Assembly (NCBI GenBank): GCA_002412625.1
Contig: DHVK01000055.1
Location: forward strand, 26,044-38,532
DNA length: 12,489 nucleotides
Direction of reading: 5' to 3'
DNA from: Cloacimonetes bacterium UBA5210
GTDB taxonomy: Bacteria; Cloacimonadota; Cloacimonadia; Cloacimonadales; Cloacimonadaceae
Part shown: one piece after another, positions 9,401 through 12,489 of the stretch
Layout: each line of letters starts with the position of its first letter
Position numbering within the stretch: position 1 is the first letter of the stretch
The notes under the pieces: model-generated
Told to the model about the DNA's origin: nothing
Databases searched by the model: none
The model's input: only the letters and a program-made list of their open reading frames with translations
Position numbers and translations under genes: made by a program

Positions 9401-9643
9401 CTCGGCAAAGTAGTGGGCTATCCTTCCAGCGGTGCTGTGATTGGAACTTGGCAGATGGATCTGTTAGACGGCTCCAGCATGCGCATGCCCGGCACCGGGT
9501 GGTTCAAAGTGGACGGCGAAAACATGGAAGGCACGGGGGCGATGCCGGACATCATTGTAGAACACAGTTTGAACGATATCGTGGCAAATGAAGATCACCA
9601 GCTCAGCCGCGCCATCCAGGAAATCCTCAAAGAGTTAGACTAA
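6431..9643 (+). CDS. Exported tricorn-like protease (S41 family, beta-propellers + PDZ + serine protease core)
   Basis: Large peptidase of 1070 aa with the archaeal tricorn layout. A signal peptide (K2, R4, then hydrophobic residues 5-21, likely cut after A21 before QSP) predicts export to the periplasm. Residues about 25-300 carry PD40-type propeller repeats (ISPDGNEV, WSPDGQWIAF). A second propeller spans about 300-680 and is interrupted by a Glu/Asp-rich linker at 519-573. A helical C1 region precedes the PDZ domain (about 775-862). The C2 catalytic core holds DFRGNSGG and SFSDGEIFP. By comparison with tricorn S745/H746, S965/D966 and E1023, the catalytic set is S758/H759, nucleophile S977 with D978 (which in tricorn favours basic P1 residues), and E1030 or E1033. 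All parts appear intact. Archaeal tricorn works in the cytoplasm behind the proteasome, so an exported version must act on envelope or external peptides. It starts 12 nt after the DUF342 gene and overlaps the TPR gene by 1 nt. Confidence 0.93.
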   Translation: MKFRAILVLLAVALIGIPLFAQSPGFAKDPAISPDGNEVCFVYANDLWVVPFKGGQARRLTETNASNWGPIWSPDGQWIAFKSNREGRTYSYLMPAQGGEAKPIIRETYSVVDWFNDGKHLLAIGYGFEFGSSFYKLPISGERPILIGEIADYWASLSRDNKQIVFSRYGDAHREAQTGSKNGDLYLLDIASKNYTRLTKTDYTERYPVFSHYSNSLFYAASDGERFQLMRVDDLNFERIFKTSNLPRFSVRDISIARANDRIVFEHFNEIYKYDPTKMFGNKIEALEIDISSDMWRNQTRELSMKNELTDYAISLDGKLVAFNYKYDNFVAPVKGGAPKAITTDHSGWAKVEFLSDREMLLFKLQDGIDKLFRARVDNVITLEPVKWFGADSLSVRSLTRDEQGRWQILYADHKNSGRLALADSNFTKITPLDIPDLVISNFAINKSGTHAAYTALSDKHFIRSLYIYDFATRTHTKVLDDQSNISNIRWTKDDRSLLFTRAHKLHRLDLVPRDEFEYETDNWDEILNPKPESPVLPDSLKTDGEDPDHSDGQGEEQTKPNLYEDDYYVMDIVVKYDDDEVEKPVEIVWEGIDKRMFQIYEGDKSTLYPVKILSDSTFLYLDIPWLGQARPSLKKGDIYGKNSKEEASFSTDSKGFKLYNGLLYYLEKSALKSYDTISGQRKDIPVSLDYTYDVKKLNQRVFEEVWGNFAQNFYDPNMHGQNWNKLYQEYQPYTEIALDINEIGSIIDEMVGDLNASHTGFYPRRDEERSVKPMAYLGLDLDYSERLKNGVRISRVYPNTRISAFYNVKAGDILTKLDGIEITTVTPIDSILIGKVDKPVKFSIRQGKDEITGQIMGLDGSKARTMWYEYETQRNRRKVDAATGGRVGYIHVPAMGDANYDDFYRDYFRDNHDKDAVILDFRGNSGGRIHDKIISLLTRTPYGSSTRRAYGNYPRVEPRTGIYVPTIVLVDENSFSDGEIFPIIYQQLQLGKVVGYPSSGAVIGTWQMDLLDGSSMRMPGTGWFKVDGENMEGTGAMPDIIVEHSLNDIVANEDHQLSRAIQEILKELD

Positions 9644-10497
9644 TGAATATTGACCATATTATCCAGCAAGCTCAGGAACTGGGCAAAAAGAACTGGGTGC
9701 ATGCCATGCACATCCTCAATAGTGCGGCGGATGAGCTTCCTGATGAGCCCCGCTTGCAGACATCGCTGGCGGAGCTGTTTCTCATCCGTCTGCAATACAG
9801 CAACGCCCTGAAACACTATCTGCGGGCACTATCCTTTCAGCCGGATAACCAAAATCTGATCCAAGCTATCGCGTCCTGCTATCTGGGTCAAAGAGAATAC
9901 CGGTTGGCGTTGGTTTACTTTCAGCGGATCAAAAACCAGAGCGATGATGTGCTATACAACATTGGCTACACTCAGGCTCTGCTGGGCAAAAACCGGGAAT
10001 GCATCGAGACCATGCGCAAACTCTTGAAACGATTGCCCAATCACCCCTACGTTTATTATGTAATCATCGAACAATTCTATGAACTGGGAGAGCTGGACGA
10101 AGCAATCCGTTATCTGAAAAACGCTCAGACTCTCTCCGGGGATCATATGCAGTTAAGCGTATTTGCCGGCCTGATCTACTCTACCAAAGGGCAGGATATG
10201 CTTGCCTATTACCATTATAGCAAAGCTTCAAAGATGGGCAGGATCAACAATCCCGACCACATGATCCGCTATGCCATGAGCGCGCTCAAGGCAGGGCTGC
10301 CCCGGGAAGCGCTGAAAATCCTGCAGGAATGCGAAAAGTATTGGCCTTATCTGAGCGAAATCTATGTAAATCAGATGCGAACATATCTGTTTTTGGGGGA
10401 TAAGAAGAAAGCGGCAGAGGTGCTGAAACGCGCCAAAAAGAATGTCTCACGGCTCAGTCCCGCGTTGCGCCTGATGGAAGAGCGTTTAAAGGACTGA
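9643..10497 (+). CDS. Tetratricopeptide-repeat (TPR) protein, cytoplasmic
   Basis: The product has 284 aa, built almost wholly of helical pairs with the TPR spacing of about 34 residues. Likely repeats lie near residues 37-68, 69-100, 104-135, 136-168, 169-203, 206-236 and 239-270. Clear signature pieces are YSNALKHYLRALSFQPDN, GELDEAIRYLKNA, GLPREALKILQE and GDKKKAAEVLKRA. No signal peptide, membrane helix or catalytic domain is seen, so it is probably a protein-interaction scaffold. Its partner cannot be told from sequence. Its start overlaps the stop of the tricorn-like protease gene (TAATG), which suggests coupled synthesis, but the predicted compartments differ (cytoplasm versus periplasm), so direct binding to the mature protease is not expected. 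It is the last gene of the + strand string and faces udk convergently. Confidence 0.88.
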   Translation: MNIDHIIQQAQELGKKNWVHAMHILNSAADELPDEPRLQTSLAELFLIRLQYSNALKHYLRALSFQPDNQNLIQAIASCYLGQREYRLALVYFQRIKNQSDDVLYNIGYTQALLGKNRECIETMRKLLKRLPNHPYVYYVIIEQFYELGELDEAIRYLKNAQTLSGDHMQLSVFAGLIYSTKGQDMLAYYHYSKASKMGRINNPDHMIRYAMSALKAGLPREALKILQECEKYWPYLSEIYVNQMRTYLFLGDKKKAAEVLKRAKKNVSRLSPALRLMEERLKD

Positions 10498-10599
10498 CCC
10501 CGGCACCGCAGAAAACTCTGGGTTCCCCGCGGCAATCGCCCTCCCGGTAAGGTTCCGCGCCCCGTGAAACACCTTGCTTCCCGGATTTATCAGGCCCAA

Positions 10600-10656
10600 T
10601 TTATGCTGAGATCAAGCTGTTATCATCGTGTGGTCACAGCAATATCACAGCATAAA
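10600..10656. repeat. Nested inverted repeat (possible stem-loop or bidirectional terminator)
   Basis: TTTATGCTG (10600-10608) is perfectly complementary to CAGCATAAA (10648-10656). Inside it, GCTGT (10616-10620) pairs with ACAGC (10636-10640), with 7-nt stretches on each side between the stems and a 15-nt apical loop. A competing pairing joins CAAGCTG (10613-10619) to CAGCTTG (10659-10665), just outside the first stem. The direct repeat TCACAGCA occurs at 10634-10641 and 10645-10652. The structure would form on either strand. No T-run follows, so a standard Rho-independent terminator is not supported. Confidence 0.5.
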
Positions 10657-10665
10657 ATCAGCTTG

Positions 10666-10675
10666 GTGCCGGCAC
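10666..10675. repeat. 10-bp perfect palindrome GTGCCGGCAC
   Basis: A perfect two-fold symmetric site lies about 40 bases downstream of the udk stop. It overlaps the right member of the 8-bp inverted repeat that brackets the intergenic region. It could be a protein-binding site or part of a structure, but nothing shows which. Such a short palindrome can arise by chance. Confidence 0.35.
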
Positions 10676-10716
10676 AAGGCAAAGACTGCGGCAACAGGGC
10701 AGCATGGGTTTGATGA

Positions 10717-11355
10717 TCAGGAACGCCGGGTATTGCTCACCAGTTCATACAGCAGATAACCGTTTAGCATATACAGCACCTTATCGAACTCTTTGTCTCC
10801 CGGAATGATTACATCCGCGTTCTTCTTGCTGGGCTCGATGAAAGCCTCGTGTGAGGGCTTTACCGTCTGCAGGTATTGATCCAGAACTCCTTCCACTTCT
10901 CTGCCCCGGTCGATGATATCCCGCCCGATCCGGCGCGCGAGACGCAGGTCCGCATCAGTATCCACATAAATCTTGAGGTCGGAAAGCTCCAGCAGTTCCG
11001 GATAATAAAGCGCAAAGATGCCTTCCAGGATGATCACATCTGCCTCCGCGATGCACAGGCTGCCTTCTCCCCGGCTGTGAGTTACAAAGCTGTAATCCGG
11101 AACATTAACCGCTTTTCCCTCCAACATCCCGTGGATATCGGATAGCAGGTAATCTTTATCGATGGAATCCGGATGATCAAAATTCACTCTTGCCCGATCT
11201 TCATGCGGCAGATGCGAAAGATCTCTATAATAGTTATCGTGGGATACAATCACGGTTTTCAGGCCTTCCAGCCTTTTCCCGATGGCTTTGGCAATTGTGG
11301 TCTTCCCGGAGCAAGTTCCGCCGGCGATGAGTACTAATCTTGAGCTTTGTTTCAT
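10717..11355 (-). CDS. udk: Uridine kinase
   Basis: Cytoplasmic salvage enzyme that phosphorylates uridine and cytidine to UMP and CMP using ATP or GTP. From the ATG at 11355 it has 212 aa, near the E. coli length of 213. The P-loop GGTCSGKT is at residues 12-19. The substrate-binding Asp and aromatic block SHDNYY is at 38-43, NFDHPDSID at 58-66, PDYSFVTHSR at 86-95, and the Walker B-like VIILEGI at 107-113. The lid segment RRIGRDIIDRGR is at 141-152, and FIEPSKKNADVIIP at 172-185 is typical of Udk. An upstream in-frame ATG at 11373 would add six residues and overlap the kinase gene by 11 nt. Neither start has a strong ribosome binding site, so the choice rests on length. The gene lies 7 nt downstream of the histidine kinase gene on the same strand and is probably co-transcribed with it. 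Confidence 0.93.
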   Translation of the reverse strand: MKQSSRLVLIAGGTCSGKTTIAKAIGKRLEGLKTVIVSHDNYYRDLSHLPHEDRARVNFDHPDSIDKDYLLSDIHGMLEGKAVNVPDYSFVTHSRGEGSLCIAEADVIILEGIFALYYPELLELSDLKIYVDTDADLRLARRIGRDIIDRGREVEGVLDQYLQTVKPSHEAFIEPSKKNADVIIPGDKEFDKVLYMLNGYLLYELVSNTRRS

Positions 11356-11362
11356 AAATTCT

Positions 11363-12489
11363 TTATTTTCCATTCTCGTTTGTTGTGGTGGAATCCGGCA
11401 GTAAGCGTGAAATGATGTCAAAGAGCTCTGCCGCATCAATCGGCTTTGCGATATATTCATCCATCCCCGCTGCCAGGAAGCGCTCACGATCACCCAGCAA
11501 GGCAGATGCTGTGAAGGCTATTATGGGTGTGTAAATTCCCATTCCGATTTCTTGATCGCGAATCTTAGCAGTGGCTGTGATGCCATCCATGACGGGCATT
11601 TGGATATCCATCAGAATCAGGTCGTAAGGCTTCAATGAATGCATGCTAAGCGCCTCCGCGCCGTTGTTGGCGAGATCCACTTGCAAGCCCCAGGTCTGTA
11701 GCTGGCGGATAGTCACAATCTGGTTGATTCTTTCGTCCTCCACCAAGAGGATTCTGCCCCGCAGCTTGCTGCCGCTGGGAACAAAGAAATGCTCTTGGAC
11801 AGGGGCTTGCTCCGGGATTTCGTCGTAGGTGGCAAAGGGTAAGATGATAAAAAAGCAAGAGCCCTTTCCGGATTCGCTTTCCACCCAGATGAATCCGTGC
11901 ATCAGCTCCACCAGGCGTTTAACGATTGCCAGACCCAATCCGGTGCCGCCATATTTGGAGGTAATGGAGACGTCCGCCTGAGTATAGTTGTCAAAGATAT
12001 CCTGCTGTTTGGTGGGATTAATGCCGATCCCCGAGTCCTTGACCCGGATCAGCAATCGGATTTCGGTATCGGAGCGGGTGTAAACCTCGGTGATAATCTC
12101 TATCTTGCCTCTTTCTGTGAACTTCACCGCGTTTTGCATCAGATTGATCAGGATCTGCTTCAGCCTGAGCTGATCTCCCTTGAGCACATCTGGGATGCTT
12201 TCTTCGATGCTGTAGCCCATTACCAGTCCTTCGCGCTTGATCTGATGGTCAAATTGCTTTATGATGTCGCTGACAAGATATCGCAGATTAAAATCGCTGA
12301 TCATCAGCTCCATTTTGCCGGATTCGATCTTGGAAAAATCCAGGATGTCATTGATGATTTTCAGTAGATTTCTGCTTGAAGAATACATGATGTCGAAGAT
12401 CTCACGCTGTTGGTCACTTGCTTCCATCTGCATCAGGACTTGCAGAAACCCGGTGATCCCATTCAGGGGGGTGCGGATTTCATGGCTCA
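11363..12489 (-). CDS. Hybrid sensor histidine kinase with C-terminal receiver domain (5' end outside window)
   Basis: Two-component signalling kinase of which 374 codons are visible. The frame is open to the right edge, so the sensor part is missing. An ATG at 12433 is internal, because the H-box SHEIRTPLNGI is read just upstream of it, with the phospho-accepting His codon at 12482-12484. After the dimerisation helices (ILDFSKIESGKMEL) the ATPase domain shows the N-box (LINLMQNAVKFTERG), G1 (DSGIGI) and G2 (YGGTGLGLAIVKRL). The receiver domain follows, with the acidic pair in LLVEDE, the phospho-accepting Asp in LMDIQMPVMDG (visible residue 294), Thr in AFTAS and Lys in YIAKPI. All catalytic motifs look intact. 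No Hpt or DNA-binding output domain follows, so signal output probably needs a separate phosphotransfer protein or regulator not encoded here. The tail is short and polar and ends just before udk. The stimulus cannot be inferred. Confidence 0.95.
   Translation of the reverse strand, partial: SHEIRTPLNGITGFLQVLMQMEASDQQREIFDIMYSSSRNLLKIINDILDFSKIESGKMELMISDFNLRYLVSDIIKQFDHQIKREGLVMGYSIEESIPDVLKGDQLRLKQILINLMQNAVKFTERGKIEIITEVYTRSDTEIRLLIRVKDSGIGINPTKQQDIFDNYTQADVSITSKYGGTGLGLAIVKRLVELMHGFIWVESESGKGSCFFIILPFATYDEIPEQAPVQEHFFVPSGSKLRGRILLVEDERINQIVTIRQLQTWGLQVDLANNGAEALSMHSLKPYDLILMDIQMPVMDGITATAKIRDQEIGMGIYTPIIAFTASALLGDRERFLAAGMDEYIAKPIDAAELFDIISRLLPDSTTTNENGK

Larger units (their letters stand above)
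10498..10716. other. Convergent intergenic region with several inverted repeats, no gene
   Basis: These 219 bases separate the convergent TPR and udk genes. No coding frame, tRNA or T-run terminator was seen. The left half is C/G-rich and contains a weak hairpin (10505-10523, seven pairs with one bulged G, loop AAAC) and a second pairing of 10547-10553 with 10571-10577, which includes one G-T pair. The right half is more AT-rich and contains the 9-bp inverted repeat listed separately. An 8-bp inverted repeat, CCGGCACC (10500-10507) and GGTGCCGG (10665-10672), brackets most of the region. Transcription from both sides must end here or be tolerated, so one or more of these stems may act in termination, perhaps for both strands. 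Confidence 0.6.

Noticed and set aside
10498..10600. Canonical Rho-independent terminator after the TPR gene
   Set aside because: The stems here are short or contain a bulge or wobble pair, and none is followed by a T-run on either strand.
11356..11493. Upstream extension of udk to 11493
   Set aside because: The added residues come from reading the histidine kinase receiver domain in another frame and have no family similarity. Only the ATG at 11373 remains a real alternative.
12431..12433. ATG as a start for a short histidine kinase
   Set aside because: The frame continues upstream through a perfect H-box (SHEIRTPLNGI), so the ATG is internal.

Overview
The window looks like chromosomal housekeeping DNA from a Gram-negative-type bacterium. 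The supporting signs are an exported protease with an N-terminal signal peptide, a complete HslUV pair, FtsH, and base composition near one half GC with no obvious shift between genes. The exact lineage cannot be fixed without a database search. The combination of genes and the protein style fit an uncultured FCB-type lineage such as Cloacimonadota, but that is a weak guess. No mobile element, CRISPR array, tRNA or rRNA was seen.

Positions 1-10497 (+ strand) read as one very tight gene string: ftsH (5' end outside the window), hslV, hslU, an MFS transporter, a PgeF/YfiH-type laccase-domain protein, a FapA (DUF342) protein, an exported tricorn-like S41 protease, and a TPR protein. Every junction is between an 8-nt overlap and a 12-nt gap, so the eight genes are probably one transcription unit with translational coupling. 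No promoter is visible inside it. Three of its products form cytoplasmic or membrane ATP-dependent proteases (FtsH, HslUV). A fourth, the tricorn homologue, is a large peptidase predicted to sit outside the cytoplasmic membrane. The theme is therefore protein quality control and envelope maintenance, with PgeF possibly adding peptidoglycan precursor proofreading.

Positions 10498-10716 are the only real intergenic stretch. It separates two convergent gene strings and holds several inverted repeats, including a 9-bp stem with a second nested stem and a competing pairing. No canonical hairpin-plus-T-run terminator is visible.

Positions 10717-12489 (- strand) carry a hybrid histidine kinase, cut at its H-box by the window edge, followed 7 nt downstream by uridine kinase (udk). 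The two are likely co-transcribed.

The window does not contain a clearly new defence or mobile system. The points most worth a second look are the proteolysis-centred operon with an exported tricorn protease, a PgeF homologue with an altered signature motif, a FapA protein without flagellar neighbours, the structured convergent intergenic region, and the pairing of a sensor kinase with uridine kinase.
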